Origin: an uncultured Pelagibacteraceae bacterium
GTDB lineage: Bacteria; Pseudomonadota; Alphaproteobacteria; Pelagibacterales; Pelagibacteraceae
Length of the DNA stretch: 64,000 bases
NCBI GenBank assembly: GCA_902591755.1
Contig: CACJBX010000004.1
Location: 1-64,000, forward strand
Direction: 5' to 3'
This document shows positions 31,169 to 41,898 of the stretch, piece by piece. The position numbers and the translations under genes were made by a program. The notes under the pieces are model-generated. The model saw only the letters and a program-made list of their open reading frames with translations, did not search any database and had not been told where the DNA came from. The first letter of the stretch is position 1, and each line of letters begins with the position of its first letter.

Positions 31169-32842
31169 ATGAAAAAAATCTGTTTTTTTTTAATAATTTT
31201 TTTATATCAAAATTTTTCCTACTCTAAAACAATTGAAAATATTGAATTCAACCACAAGTATTTATCAAATTATTTTTCAGCAATATTATCTATCAATAAC
31301 CAAGACGATAAGGACTCTTTAAAATACTTAAATAATACAAAGGGTTTAGTCAAAACTCATGAGAGTTATTTGGAAAATTATCTCATCTCGTTAGTCTTAA
31401 ACAATAAAATTGATATCGCTTTTAATAAAGCTATTCAATTAAAGGCTAACGAGTTAAATTTTTTTGAGGCTAAAGTACTTTTAGCTCTAAATTCCATAAA
31501 TAAAAAAGATTTTTCAAATGCGATGTTAACCTTGGAGCAAATGGATGAAGTTCCGCTAGATACTCTTGAGCTTATTATTAAAGAAACATTAAAAGATTAT
31601 CTAGATACAATTAAATTTAAAAAGATGGATAAAAACGAAGATGTCCAGTTCGGTGAAATAGATAAAATAAAAAAGATTTTTCAGTCTTGTTACTTAGGCA
31701 AAGAAAACACAGATCTACTATTTGAAGAGCTTGTAATTAAAGATACTGAAGATTTTTCAAGGTATATTTTTTTCTACATTAATTATTTAGCACAAATCAA
31801 AGATTTTGATAAAATTAACGAGTTACAAAATACTATTGATTATACGAATAGCAGCATTTTAATTGCTCAAGCAAAACAGTGGATTGAAAATAAAAGATAC
31901 GACAAAATTACTTCTACGTTTTCATGTAAAAATGAAAATCATATTATATCTGAGTTTTTGTTTTTGATTTCTAACTTATATTCTTCACAGGAACTTTATA
32001 AAAAGTCAAATTTCTATATTCATTTATCAAATTATCTAAATCCTGAATTTAATTTTAATAATAGTTTATTAGCTGAAAATTATATAAGTAATAAAAAATT
32101 CGATTTAGCTTTAAAATCTTTGAATTCTATTTCAGAGGAAGATCTTATTTTTAACTGGTATAAAAATAAAAAAAAATCTTCAATTATCAAAAAACAGGAA
32201 AATGGAACAGCAGCACTCAATTTTTTAGAAAAAAAATTTGATGGATTAAAAACTAATAATATAAAAATTTTATATGATATGGGTGGAATTTACAAAAGTT
32301 TTGAAAAATATGACGAGGCGATAAAAATTTACTCTAAATTGTTAGACATGCTTGACAACAGATCAAAAGCTTATGCTGATATTTTATACAGGCGGGGAGG
32401 CAGCTTTGAAAGGATTGGAGATTACGAAACTGCTGATAAAGATTTATTAGAGTCTTTAAATATTACTCGAGAAAATCCTTACGTATTAAATTACCTTGCA
32501 TATAGTTGGTTGGAGAGAAACTATAAAATTGAACTTTCAATGGAAATGTTAAAAGAAGCATATGATTTAAGAAAGAATGATCCTTATATAACCGACTCTT
32601 TGGGATGGGGATATTATTTAATAAACGATTTTGAAAATGCAGAAAAATATTTAAAGAAAGCTGTAGAATTAATGCCATTTGATCCGATAGTGAATGATCA
32701 TTACGGGGACATACTTTGGATGTTAAATAGAAAAATACAAGCAAGATATTTTTGGAACAATGTATTAAATTTAGATGAAACAGACGATGAAATGAAAATT
32801 GATGTTAAAAAAAAGATTATTTATGGTATAGAAAAAACCTAA
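31169..32842 (+). CDS. TPR-repeat protein with N-terminal signal peptide
   Basis: Hydrophobic N-terminus; C-terminal TPR-like repeats (YDEAIKIYSKLLDML, GDYETADKDLLESLNI, NDFENAEKYLKKAVELMPFDPIVNDHYGDILW). Confidence 0.85.
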   Translation: MKKICFFLIIFLYQNFSYSKTIENIEFNHKYLSNYFSAILSINNQDDKDSLKYLNNTKGLVKTHESYLENYLISLVLNNKIDIAFNKAIQLKANELNFFEAKVLLALNSINKKDFSNAMLTLEQMDEVPLDTLELIIKETLKDYLDTIKFKKMDKNEDVQFGEIDKIKKIFQSCYLGKENTDLLFEELVIKDTEDFSRYIFFYINYLAQIKDFDKINELQNTIDYTNSSILIAQAKQWIENKRYDKITSTFSCKNENHIISEFLFLISNLYSSQELYKKSNFYIHLSNYLNPEFNFNNSLLAENYISNKKFDLALKSLNSISEEDLIFNWYKNKKKSSIIKKQENGTAALNFLEKKFDGLKTNNIKILYDMGGIYKSFEKYDEAIKIYSKLLDMLDNRSKAYADILYRRGGSFERIGDYETADKDLLESLNITRENPYVLNYLAYSWLERNYKIELSMEMLKEAYDLRKNDPYITDSLGWGYYLINDFENAEKYLKKAVELMPFDPIVNDHYGDILWMLNRKIQARYFWNNVLNLDETDDEMKIDVKKKIIYGIEKT

Positions 32843-32849
32843 ATTTCAC

Positions 32850-33680
32850 ATGCACAGAAAAGTAATAAAGTCTTTTGCAAAAATTAATCTTTTTTTAAAT
32901 GTAGTTTCAAAAAAAAAAAAATTGCATAGAGTTCAGTCTCTTTTTAGCTTTATTGACCTACATGATAGAATAGAAATATCGACAATTAATCGTAAAAAAC
33001 ATTTTATAAAATTTGATGGAAAATTCTCTAAAGGAATAAGTAAAAAAAATTCTATTTCGACTTTACTAAAAATTTTAGACCACAAAGGACTAATTAAAAA
33101 AAAATACTATATTAAAGTTACAAAAAATATTCCTCAAAAGTCAGGTATGGGAGGGGGCTCTATGAATGCTGCCTCAATTCTAAATTTTTTTTTAAAAAGG
33201 AAAATTGTAACTTTAAATAAAAAAAGAATTTTAGAGATTTGTGAGTTGGTAGGTAACGATGTAAAAATAGGGTTATATAAGGGTCCAATTTTTTTGAACT
33301 CAAACAATTCAATTCAATCATTAAAAAAAGGATTGAGTTATCATTTGCTTATATTTAAACCAAAAATTGGATGTTCTACAAAATATATTTTTTCAAAATT
33401 TAAAAATTTTTCAAAGAAAATATCATCAAATAAAAAAAATTTGCTTAAATTAAATAACAAACAGAATGATTTGGAACCAATTGTATTAAAAAAATTTAAA
33501 AATATTAGCAAACCAGTATTTTTTTTGAAAAGCTTAAAAGGGATAGAATTTGTAAGAATGACAGGGTCTGGTTCTAGCTTTGTTGCCTATTTTAAGTCTA
33601 AAAAAAACTTACTAAATGCGTCTAAATTATTCACCAATAAATACAAAAAATATTGGTCTGTAATGTCTAAAACTATATAA
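32850..33680 (+). CDS. ispE: 4-diphosphocytidyl-2-C-methyl-D-erythritol kinase
   Basis: KSFAKINLFLNVVSKKKKLHRVQSLFSFIDLHD; IPQKSGMGGGSMNAASIL; VRMTGSGSSFVAYF. Confidence 0.95.
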   Translation: MHRKVIKSFAKINLFLNVVSKKKKLHRVQSLFSFIDLHDRIEISTINRKKHFIKFDGKFSKGISKKNSISTLLKILDHKGLIKKKYYIKVTKNIPQKSGMGGGSMNAASILNFFLKRKIVTLNKKRILEICELVGNDVKIGLYKGPIFLNSNNSIQSLKKGLSYHLLIFKPKIGCSTKYIFSKFKNFSKKISSNKKNLLKLNNKQNDLEPIVLKKFKNISKPVFFLKSLKGIEFVRMTGSGSSFVAYFKSKKNLLNASKLFTNKYKKYWSVMSKTI

Positions 33681-33713
33681 TTTTTGATTAGTTGTGTTAT
33701 AAGAATTTAATTT

Positions 33714-33788
33714 TGGGGCGTAGCCAAGTGGTAAGGCAGCGGTTTTTGGTACCGCCATTCCTAGGTTCGAATCCTAGCGCCCCAGCCA
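33714..33788 (+). tRNA. tRNA-Gln (anticodon TTG), CCA encoded
   Basis: TGGGGCG...CGCCCCA acceptor stem, anticodon stem GCGGT/ACCGC with loop TTTTGGT (anticodon TTG), T arm CTAGGTTCGAATCCTAG, discriminator G plus CCA. Confidence 0.95.
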
Positions 33789-33791
33789 GTT

Positions 33792-35063
33792 ATGTTTAAA
33801 CTAATTAATAACTTTTTTAACTACAGTAAAAACGATTTATTTAAAAAGAATACATTGGATATTCAGAAAAATTTTCCAGTAAAAAAAATTTTTGATGCAA
33901 TTAAGTCTTTTTCAGATGAAAGCGATGTTTATTATGTAGGAGGATGTGTTAGGAAGATTTTTTGTCATGAGTTAGTGGATGATATTGATTTAGCAACAAA
34001 CATAAATCCTGACGAAGTTATACTGACGTTAAAGAAAAATAATATTTCCTTTTATGAAACTGGGAAAAATCATGGAACAATAACCGCAATTATTGATGAC
34101 AAGAAATTTGAAATTACATCTTTAAGGAAGGACATATCTACCGACGGAAGGCACGCGAAAGTATTATTTTCAAAAGATTGGAGAGAAGATGCGGAAAGAA
34201 GAGACTTTACTTTTAACTCAATCTACTCGAATATTTATGGTGAGGTGTTTGATCCCTTTAATGGAAGAAAAGATTTAGAAAATGGTTGTGTCACGTTTAT
34301 TGGAGATCCGTCGAAACGCATCAAAGAAGATTACCTTAGAATACTCAGATATATAAGATTTTTCTTAAACTATTCAAAAAAAGACCACGAGCCAAAAATA
34401 AAAAAAATTATCAAACAAAATTTAGATGGCTTGCTTAAAATCTCTAAAGAAAGATTAATAGATGAATTAAAAAAGATCATTTTTTCCAAAGGGTTCATAA
34501 ACCTAAAAAAGGACGATTTTTCAAAAGAAATTCTTGAACTTGTTTTCCCAAGTTTAAACAATACTTCATTTTTAAATGATAAAAACAAACTTCTTATTGA
34601 GGATATACAATTAAACAAGAATTTCATTGTATTGTTAAGCGCCATGATGATCAAAGATTTAAATAGTATTAATTATATACTTTATAAGTTCAATTTTTCT
34701 AACCAAGATAAGCAGAGACTTCTTTATATTCACGATAATTATCAAATGAGTTTAGAAAAAAGTTTTTTTGATAGAGAGTTAAAAAAAAGAATATATTTTG
34801 GAGAAAAAGAAAGTCTTTTAGATCTTATAACTTTGCAATTATTAATTTTTCATAAAAATGAAAAGGCACTTAATGATCTGATTAAAATCACAAAAAAAAC
34901 AGATTTGCCGAAATTTCCTTATAACGCTGATTTTTTAATTAAAAATTTTGATTATAAACCTGGAAAAAAAATGGGAAAAAAACTTAAAGAACTTGAGACA
35001 CTTTGGGTTGATAATGATTTTAAAATCTCTAAAGAAGAAATTAAGAAAATTATTCTTAATTAA
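33792..35063 (+). CDS. cca: CCA tRNA nucleotidyltransferase / poly(A) polymerase family
   Basis: [38 protein letters not shown]-type motif [40 protein letters not shown]. Confidence 0.93.
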   Translation: MFKLINNFFNYSKNDLFKKNTLDIQKNFPVKKIFDAIKSFSDESDVYYVGGCVRKIFCHELVDDIDLATNINPDEVILTLKKNNISFYETGKNHGTITAIIDDKKFEITSLRKDISTDGRHAKVLFSKDWREDAERRDFTFNSIYSNIYGEVFDPFNGRKDLENGCVTFIGDPSKRIKEDYLRILRYIRFFLNYSKKDHEPKIKKIIKQNLDGLLKISKERLIDELKKIIFSKGFINLKKDDFSKEILELVFPSLNNTSFLNDKNKLLIEDIQLNKNFIVLLSAMMIKDLNSINYILYKFNFSNQDKQRLLYIHDNYQMSLEKSFFDRELKKRIYFGEKESLLDLITLQLLIFHKNEKALNDLIKITKKTDLPKFPYNADFLIKNFDYKPGKKMGKKLKELETLWVDNDFKISKEEIKKIILN

Positions 35064-35533
35064 AGATATTTGACATCTTCAATTTCAAAATTTTTTTCAC
35101 CAGAGGGAGTTTTTATTTCAACTAAATCATTTTTATTTTTTCCTATTAAACCCTTTCCTATTGGTGATTGAAAAAAAATTAGGTTTTCTTTAAGATCAGC
35201 CTCGTCTTTGCCAACAATTTTATATGTTAATTTTTCATTAGAATCTAAATCTTTCAGGTAAACAGTTGAGCCAAATATTACCTTTCCAAGATTTTCGATT
35301 TTAGTTACATCGATAACATTAGCTCTTGCAATAATATCCTCAATTTGCTGAATACGACCCTCGTTATGTGACTGCTGCTCTTTAGCTGCATGATATTCAG
35401 CATTTTCTTTTAAATCGCCATGTGATCTAGCTTCCGAAATAGCAGATACTATTTCTGGCCTCTTTTTTTCTTTTAAAAAAACTAATTCTTCTTTTAGTTT
35501 AGTTAATCCGTTAACTGTTATCGGTTCTTTCAT
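35060..35533 (-). CDS. greA: Transcription elongation factor GreA
   Basis: [66 protein letters not shown]. Confidence 0.97.
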   Translation of the reverse strand: MKEPITVNGLTKLKEELVFLKEKKRPEIVSAISEARSHGDLKENAEYHAAKEQQSHNEGRIQQIEDIIARANVIDVTKIENLGKVIFGSTVYLKDLDSNEKLTYKIVGKDEADLKENLIFFQSPIGKGLIGKNKNDLVEIKTPSGEKNFEIEDVKYL

Positions 35534-35541
35534 AAATTATT

Positions 35542-36369
35542 TTATTCCCAATTAGCTGTAGGAGGTAAAGACATCAAAATAGCTTCCACGTTTCCTCCAG
35601 TTTGTAATCCAAACTTAGTGCCTCTGTCATAAAGCAAATTAAATTCAACATACCTCCCTCTTTTTTTATTTTGAATTAGTTTGTCCTTTTTTTTCCATCT
35701 TTTTTTAATTTTTTTTGCAATTATTTCTTTAAATAAATATGAAAAAACTATACCCACATCTCTTACAAAAGCGAAATCTTTGTCCCAATTTTGCTTCTTA
35801 TAATCGAAAAATATCCCCCCAATTCCTCTTGGTTCATTTCTGTGATGTAAATAAAAATAATCATCACACCATTTTTTATATTTTTTATAATAGTTTTTAC
35901 CGTGTTTATTGCACATCATTTTTAATTTTTTCTCAACAATTCTTTCAAGCGCAGAGTCTTTAAAGCACGGTGTAAAATCCATCCCTCCACCAAACCACCC
36001 ATGATCAGTAATTATGTATCTTGTATTGAAATGCATTGCTGGGATATGGGGATTTCTCATATGCATAACAATTGATATTCCTGATGCCCAAAAATTTTTA
36101 CTGTTGTTAAATCTAGGTATTTTTTTTTTAAAATCATTTGAAAAATTTCCATATACTTCAGAAAAATTTACTCCAACTTTTTCAAAAATATTTCCGTTTT
36201 TAAGAAGCTTTGATTTTCCACCACCCTCATCTTTTGTTTCGCTTCTAGACCAAACTTTCGTCTTAAAATAAGAGGATCCATTTTCAATACTCTCAATCTC
36301 GTGACAAATTAATTCTTGAATGGTTAAAAACCAATTTCGTGCTAATTTTTTTTTAATATTCTCTTCCAT
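35542..36369 (-). CDS. hemF: Oxygen-dependent coproporphyrinogen-III oxidase
   Basis: MRNPHIPAMHFNTRYI; GWFGGGMDFTPCF; HHRNEPRGIGGIFFD; EFNLLYDRGTKFGLQTGGNVEAILMSLPP. Confidence 0.96.
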   Translation of the reverse strand: MEENIKKKLARNWFLTIQELICHEIESIENGSSYFKTKVWSRSETKDEGGGKSKLLKNGNIFEKVGVNFSEVYGNFSNDFKKKIPRFNNSKNFWASGISIVMHMRNPHIPAMHFNTRYIITDHGWFGGGMDFTPCFKDSALERIVEKKLKMMCNKHGKNYYKKYKKWCDDYFYLHHRNEPRGIGGIFFDYKKQNWDKDFAFVRDVGIVFSYLFKEIIAKKIKKRWKKKDKLIQNKKRGRYVEFNLLYDRGTKFGLQTGGNVEAILMSLPPTANWE

Positions 36370-36381
36370 AGATTAATTTGA

Positions 36382-36840
36382 TTACAATATTAATTTGGAC
36401 AACACCATTGATACAGTGGTCGATAAATTTAACGATCTTTTTTTTTTAAGAATAGGTATTTTTATTCTTTTGTCTACTTCATGATGAATATTCCTCGGCA
36501 CACCTGCACTTTCTCTACCAAATAAAAAAGTATCATCTTTTTTTATTTTAAATGATTTGAACGAATCTTTAGCTTTTGTAGTCATAAGTACTACTCTTGA
36601 GTTTTTCTTTGCTTCAAAAAATTGATGTGAGTTCTCATAAATTTTAATCATTTTTACATCTAAATAGTCCATTACTACTCTTCTAAAACGCTTGTCATGA
36701 AAAGTGAAGCCACATGGTTCAATAATCTCCAATTTTACGCCCAAACATGAGCAAGTCCTTATTATGGATGCAGTATTTTGAGGAATGTCAGGCTGATAGA
36801 GAGCAATTTTAGCTGTTAATTTTGGGTTATAATGTGTCAT
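36382..36840 (-). CDS. trmL: tRNA (cytidine(34)-2'-O)-methyltransferase, SPOUT family
   Basis: IALYQPDIPQNTASIIRTCSCLG; FLFGRESAGVPRNIHH; IKIPILKKKRSLNLSTTVSMVL. Confidence 0.93.
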   Translation of the reverse strand: MTHYNPKLTAKIALYQPDIPQNTASIIRTCSCLGVKLEIIEPCGFTFHDKRFRRVVMDYLDVKMIKIYENSHQFFEAKKNSRVVLMTTKAKDSFKSFKIKKDDTFLFGRESAGVPRNIHHEVDKRIKIPILKKKRSLNLSTTVSMVLSKLIL

Positions 36841-36867
36841 TCTTGCTATAGAAAAATTCCACTTTTA

Positions 36868-36889
36868 TATTATATGAAATCATATAATA
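36868..36889. repeat. Perfect inverted repeat TATTATATGA-AA-TCATATAATA in the trmL/petA divergent intergenic region
   Basis: Both 10-nt arms read directly from the sequence; spacer AA. Regulatory role is inference. Confidence 0.6.
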
Positions 36890-36905
36890 AATAAATTAAG
36901 TATTA

Positions 36906-37418
36906 ATGTCAGACAAAAAAAAACCTAATAGAAGAGACTTTATTTTCACAGCTACCGCTGCTGTAGGAGCAGTTGGAGCGGGAGCTGCCGCGTGGCCTTT
37001 AATTGATCAAATGAATCCTGATGCCTCGGTTAAGGCTCTTGCTAGCACAGAAGTAGATGTAAGTAGTTTGCAGCCAGGTCAGTCAATTACTGTTTTATGG
37101 AGAGGGAAACCAGTATTTATAAAGAGAAGAACAGAAAATGAAATTAGCGAAGCAAGAAACGTAAAAATTTCTGATTTGAAACATCCTGAAAAAGATGAGG
37201 ACAGAGCGCAAAATCCGGAGTGGTTAGTTATGTTAGGGGTTTGCACTCACTTAGGATGTGTACCATTAGCTGATAAAGGGGAATATGGTGGTTGGTTTTG
37301 CCCATGTCATGGTTCTCATTATGATACAGCAGGAAGAATAAGAAAAGGTCCGGCACCAACCAATTTAGAAATTCCAAAGTACGAATTTGTAAATAGTAAC
37401 ACAATTAAGATAGGTTAA
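36906..37418 (+). CDS. petA: Ubiquinol-cytochrome c reductase iron-sulfur (Rieske) subunit
   Basis: TAT-like [32 protein letters not shown]...CPCHGSHYD. Confidence 0.97.
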   Translation: MSDKKKPNRRDFIFTATAAVGAVGAGAAAWPLIDQMNPDASVKALASTEVDVSSLQPGQSITVLWRGKPVFIKRRTENEISEARNVKISDLKHPEKDEDRAQNPEWLVMLGVCTHLGCVPLADKGEYGGWFCPCHGSHYDTAGRIRKGPAPTNLEIPKYEFVNSNTIKIG

Positions 37419-37419
37419 A

Positions 37420-38688
37420 ATGAGCGATCACAATTACACTCCTTCATCAAAATTTGGAAAATGGTTTAATGATAGATTACCTTTGCTTACACTAGCAAAT
37501 CACTTAACAGATTATCCGACGCCTAAAAATTTAAACTATTGGTGGACGTTTGGAGGTATTTTAACATTTTGTCTAATTACTCAAATTATAACAGGTCTTG
37601 TTTTGGCTATGCATTACATAGCTCATGCAGACTTAGCTTTTAGTAGCGTTGAACACATTATGAGAGACGTAAACTATGGATGGCTCATAAGATATATTCA
37701 TGCAAACGGAGCTTCAATGTTTTTCCTAGCAGTTTACATTCACATATTTAGATCTTTGTTTTATGGATCTTATAAAGCCCCAAGAGAAATTATATGGATT
37801 TTGGGAATTATGATTTACTTATTAATGATGGCTGCAGCCTTTATGGGTTATGTATTACCTTGGGGACAAATGAGTTTTTGGGGAGCTACAGTTATAACTA
37901 ATTTGTTTAGTGCCATCCCCTTAGTGGGCGAAAGTATAACTACATGGTTATGGGGTGGTTACTCAGTTGACAATCCAACGTTAACAAGATTTTTTACACT
38001 ACACTATCTTATACCTTTTTTGATTTTGGGTCTGGTTGTTTTACACATATGGGCACTTCATGTTCCAGGTAATAATAATCCAATAGGTATAGATATTCAA
38101 AAGCCCTCTAAAGATACTGTGCCTTTCCATCCTTACATTGTAATAAAAGATTTATTTGCATTACTATTATTTATGATTGTATTTGCCTTTTTTGTATTTT
38201 ACTCCCCAAACATCCTTGGACATGCAGATAATTATATAGAAGCGAACCCGTTAGTAACCCCAGCTCATATTGTACCAGAGTGGTATTTGTTACCATTTTA
38301 TGCAATCCTAAGATCAATTCCTGATAAGCTTTTAGGAGTTGTTGCAATGTTATCAGCGATATTTATTTTAGCAGCTTTACCGTGGTTAGATACTTCAAAA
38401 GTAAGATCAGCAGTTTTTAGACCGTTATATAAACAATTTTACTGGATACTTGTGATCGATGTTTTAATATTAGGTTATGTAGGGGCAATGCCTGCTGAGG
38501 GATTATATTTATTAATTGCAAGAGTAGCTACAGCATATTATTTTTTACACTTTTTACTGATACTTCCGATTTTGGGTAAAATTGAAAAAACAACACCTTT
38601 ACCTTTAAGTATAACTAGTCCAGTATTAGGAGGATCAGCGGATCTCGCAATGGCAAAAAATACAGATGTAAGAAAAGAGAAGTTATAG
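37420..38688 (+). CDS. petB: Cytochrome b
   Basis: [77 protein letters not shown]. Confidence 0.98.
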   Translation: MSDHNYTPSSKFGKWFNDRLPLLTLANHLTDYPTPKNLNYWWTFGGILTFCLITQIITGLVLAMHYIAHADLAFSSVEHIMRDVNYGWLIRYIHANGASMFFLAVYIHIFRSLFYGSYKAPREIIWILGIMIYLLMMAAAFMGYVLPWGQMSFWGATVITNLFSAIPLVGESITTWLWGGYSVDNPTLTRFFTLHYLIPFLILGLVVLHIWALHVPGNNNPIGIDIQKPSKDTVPFHPYIVIKDLFALLLFMIVFAFFVFYSPNILGHADNYIEANPLVTPAHIVPEWYLLPFYAILRSIPDKLLGVVAMLSAIFILAALPWLDTSKVRSAVFRPLYKQFYWILVIDVLILGYVGAMPAEGLYLLIARVATAYYFLHFLLILPILGKIEKTTPLPLSITSPVLGGSADLAMAKNTDVRKEKL

Positions 38689-39470
38689 TGCAAAGAATAT
38701 TTAAAATTCTTTTTTTGCTTTTAATTCTGAACACTAATTTTGCAAATTCAATATCTGCAGAAAACGCAAGCAAATTATTAACGACTGACTGGTCTTTCAA
38801 AGGTCCATTCGGTAAATTCGATAGAGCTTCACTTCAAAGAGGTTATCAAGTTTACAATGAAGTCTGTGCTTCTTGTCACTCTTTAAAGTATGTTTCATAT
38901 AGAAACTTATCTGAGAAAGGTGGGCCAGAATTTTCTGTAAAAGAAGCAAAAGCCATTGCTGCAAGCTTTGAAATTACTGATGGTCCAAATCAAGACGGTG
39001 AAATGTTTACAAGACCAGCTAAACTTTCTGATAAATTTGTGATGCCATACAGTAATGAAGAGGAAGCTAAATCAGCTAATGGAGGTGCCTATCCACCAGA
39101 TATGTCTGTTTTGGTGAAGGCAAGAGCAGGCGGAGCAGATTATATATATTCAGTTTTACTAGGTTATGTGGACCCGCCAGAAAATATAAAACTAGATGAT
39201 GGGGTTTATTACAATAAGTATATGTATGGAAATAAAATCAAGATGCCCAAGCAACTTTCTGATGGTCTTGTAGAATATTCTGATGGGACAAATGCTACCG
39301 AAGAACAAATGGCAAAAGATGTTGTAAGTTTTCTTATGTGGACTGCAGAACCTCATTTAGAGCAAAGGCATAAAACAGGATTTAGGGCAATTGTTTATTT
39401 GATTATACTTACTGTGCTAGTCTATTTTAGTATGAAAAAAATATGGTCAAGAGTTGAAACGAATGTTTAA
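38688..39470 (+). CDS. petC: Cytochrome c1
   Basis: RGYQVYNEVCASCHSLKYVSYRNL; GGADYIYSVLLGYVDPP; C-terminal TM anchor; GTG start at 38688. Confidence 0.95.
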   Translation: MQRIFKILFLLLILNTNFANSISAENASKLLTTDWSFKGPFGKFDRASLQRGYQVYNEVCASCHSLKYVSYRNLSEKGGPEFSVKEAKAIAASFEITDGPNQDGEMFTRPAKLSDKFVMPYSNEEEAKSANGGAYPPDMSVLVKARAGGADYIYSVLLGYVDPPENIKLDDGVYYNKYMYGNKIKMPKQLSDGLVEYSDGTNATEEQMAKDVVSFLMWTAEPHLEQRHKTGFRAIVYLIILTVLVYFSMKKIWSRVETNV

Positions 39471-40520
39471 AATATCACCGTCTTTTACAATATAATCCTT
39501 TCCTTCTAACCTCATTTTACCACTATTTTTAGAATTGGCCCAACCATCATTATGTAAAAAATCATCATACGAAATAGTTTCTGCTCTAATAAAACCTTTT
39601 TCAAAATCTGTATGAATTTTTCCTGCAGCAGTGGGCGCTAAACTATTTTTTTCAATTGTCCAAGCTCTACTTTCTTCAGGACCTGACGTAAAAAAAGTAT
39701 TTAATTCTAACAATTTATAACCTTTATTAATTAGGTTATTTAAACCTGTTGTTTTTATTCCCATAACTTTCATAAAATTTTCTTTTTCATCATTATTTAA
39801 TTGATTAATTTGGTTTTCGATATCAGCTGATATAATTAAAACATTTTCTATATTTACAGTTTTTTTTACTTGTTCAGTATATTTATTACCATTTTGTATA
39901 CTGTCTTCATCAACATTGCATACGTATAACTTTGGTTTCAATGAGAGAAGACCAGAAGAGGATATTTCATTTTTATCGAAATTCTGCTTTAAGTTATCAA
40001 TTGGCTTATCATTATTAATTAATTCTAATGCTTGATTAAGTAATTCAAATTCTTTTTCATTTAAATTTTTTTTATTTTTTTTATCAATTCTTTTTTGAAT
40101 TGACTCTAAATCTGCTAATTTCATCTCAGTCTCTATAATTTCTAAATCTCTAATTGGATCAACATTAGGATTAACGTTTTGAATGTCAGTGGAGTCGAAA
40201 CATCTTAAAAGATGAATAATCGCATCAACTTCTCTTATATGGGATAAAAATTTATTTCCTAAACCTTCACCTTTCGAGGCTCCTTTTACAAGTCCTGCGA
40301 TGTCAACAAAAGTAATACTTGTATAAATTTTTTTTTTGGATTTTGAAATCTTAACAAGTTCATCAAGCCTTGAATCAACAACAGGTACCATGCCTACATT
40401 AGGTTCAATTGTGCAAAAAGGAAAATTACCAGAAAGTGCTTTGGTAGAATTTGTTAATGCATTAAATAAAGTTGATTTTCCAACATTAGGCAAACCTACG
40501 ATACCACATTTAAAACCCAT
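39447..40520 (-). CDS. ychF: Redox-regulated/ribosome-binding ATPase YchF (OLA1 family)
   Basis: GIVGLPNVGKSTLFNALT; NFPFCTIEPNVGMVPVVDSRL; DIAGLVKGASKGEGLGNKFLSHIREVDAI. Confidence 0.97.
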   Translation of the reverse strand: MGFKCGIVGLPNVGKSTLFNALTNSTKALSGNFPFCTIEPNVGMVPVVDSRLDELVKISKSKKKIYTSITFVDIAGLVKGASKGEGLGNKFLSHIREVDAIIHLLRCFDSTDIQNVNPNVDPIRDLEIIETEMKLADLESIQKRIDKKNKKNLNEKEFELLNQALELINNDKPIDNLKQNFDKNEISSSGLLSLKPKLYVCNVDEDSIQNGNKYTEQVKKTVNIENVLIISADIENQINQLNNDEKENFMKVMGIKTTGLNNLINKGYKLLELNTFFTSGPEESRAWTIEKNSLAPTAAGKIHTDFEKGFIRAETISYDDFLHNDGWANSKNSGKMRLEGKDYIVKDGDILNIRFNS

Positions 40521-40524
40521 TTAG

Positions 40525-41085
40525 TTATTTATTGTTTACGGTACTTGAAAATAAGTCCAGTTTTTTTTCAATTAGAATTGACAAATTATCTGTGATATTT
40601 TCTTTTATTGATTCAAGTTCTGTTTTCTCATCTTCGTCAAAATCTTTAAGAACATGGTCATTCACTGCTATGTTATTTTTTGGTTTGCCAATACCAATTC
40701 GAACTCTTGAATATTCTTTTCCTATAAACTTATCAATTGAGGCAATGCCATTATGTCCTGCATCTGAGCCCCCAAACTTTGCTTTAACTTTCCCAAAATC
40801 AATATCTAAATCATCATGGAAAACAATTACATCCTCTGCATCAATTTTAAAGTACTCCATTAATTCTCTGATACATATTCCTGAATTATTCATAAAGGTT
40901 AGAGGTTTTATTGCATAAACTTTTTTATTATTGATGTTTCCGGTTGTAAGAAGTCCTTTAAATTTTGGTTTTTGTTTTGATAACTTGAATTTATTATTTA
41001 TTGCGTCAATAATTTTAAAACCGATGTTGTGTCTATTATTTTCAGAATTCGGTGTAGGATTTCCTAGGCCAACAAAAAGTAACAT
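40525..41085 (-). CDS. pth: Peptidyl-tRNA hydrolase
   Basis: LFVGLGNPTPNSENNRHNIGFKIID; KPLTFMNNSGICI; FHDDLDIDFGKVKAKFGGSDAGHNGIASI. Confidence 0.96.
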   Translation of the reverse strand: MLLFVGLGNPTPNSENNRHNIGFKIIDAINNKFKLSKQKPKFKGLLTTGNINNKKVYAIKPLTFMNNSGICIRELMEYFKIDAEDVIVFHDDLDIDFGKVKAKFGGSDAGHNGIASIDKFIGKEYSRVRIGIGKPKNNIAVNDHVLKDFDEDEKTELESIKENITDNLSILIEKKLDLFSSTVNNK

Positions 41086-41112
41086 TATTTAATTAAATTC
41101 TTCAATTGTAAA

Positions 41113-41853
41113 TTATTTTTTTTCTGGCTGACCTTTTTTTGGGTCCTCTTTTTTGTCAGCTTCTTTTTTCTCACCCTCAGCACCTTTAGCATCTTTTGCA
41201 TCAGCAGTTTCTGAAGCTCCTTCACCAGTTGCAGTAGCTGCTTCAGCACCTTCTGCTCCTTCTTCTGTCTCTGCTGGTTTTTCTGGTTCTTTAATAACTG
41301 TTGGTGCTGCCACAGTTGCGATCACAAAGTCTCTTCCACGAATAGTTGGTTCAACATTTTCAGGAAGTTTAATTGAAGAAATTTTAAAAGAATGTCCTAT
41401 ATCAACTCCGTCTAAATCAACAACCAGTTCACTTGGAATGTTTTCAGATGGACATTTTAGTTCTACTTTCCTACGAACTATATTTAGTACACCACCTCTT
41501 TTCAAACCAGGAGATTTTTCTGTGTTGATAAAATTTACTGGTATTTCAATTATAACACTTGAACCTTTTACAATTCTTAAAAAGTCAATATGAATTGGAT
41601 CGTCAGTTAAGATATCGTAAGAAATTTCTTTAGGTAGAACATTTTCATCCTTACCGTCAATTTTTAAATTTAATATACTTGATAAAAAGTTCTCTTTCTC
41701 AATTAAATTTTTTAATAATTTTTTTGATATAGATATTTTTTGAGTTTCAGATTTTCCACCATAGACTATACCAGGAACATTACCCTCAGATCTTAGTTTA
41801 TTTACTTCACCAGAAGTTTTAGTATTTCTTAAACTCGCATCAATCGTATTCAT
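41113..41853 (-). CDS. rplY: 50S ribosomal protein L25/general stress protein Ctc with low-complexity C-terminal tail
   Basis: Ctc-type: SEGNVPGIVYGGKSETQKISISKK; DPIHIDFLRI; VNFINTEKSPGLKRGGVLNIVRR; Ala/Glu/Gly/Lys tail. Confidence 0.94.
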   Translation of the reverse strand: MNTIDASLRNTKTSGEVNKLRSEGNVPGIVYGGKSETQKISISKKLLKNLIEKENFLSSILNLKIDGKDENVLPKEISYDILTDDPIHIDFLRIVKGSSVIIEIPVNFINTEKSPGLKRGGVLNIVRRKVELKCPSENIPSELVVDLDGVDIGHSFKISSIKLPENVEPTIRGRDFVIATVAAPTVIKEPEKPAETEEGAEGAEAATATGEGASETADAKDAKGAEGEKKEADKKEDPKKGQPEKK

Positions 41854-41898
41854 AAAGAAAAAGCGTTTTAACTCAAGTTAGTTAATAAAACAAGTAAA

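Noticed and set aside
41153-41593. Antisense ORF (146 aa, Ala/Ser-rich) within rplY
   Set aside because: Composition is explained as the reverse strand of the low-complexity L25 tail.
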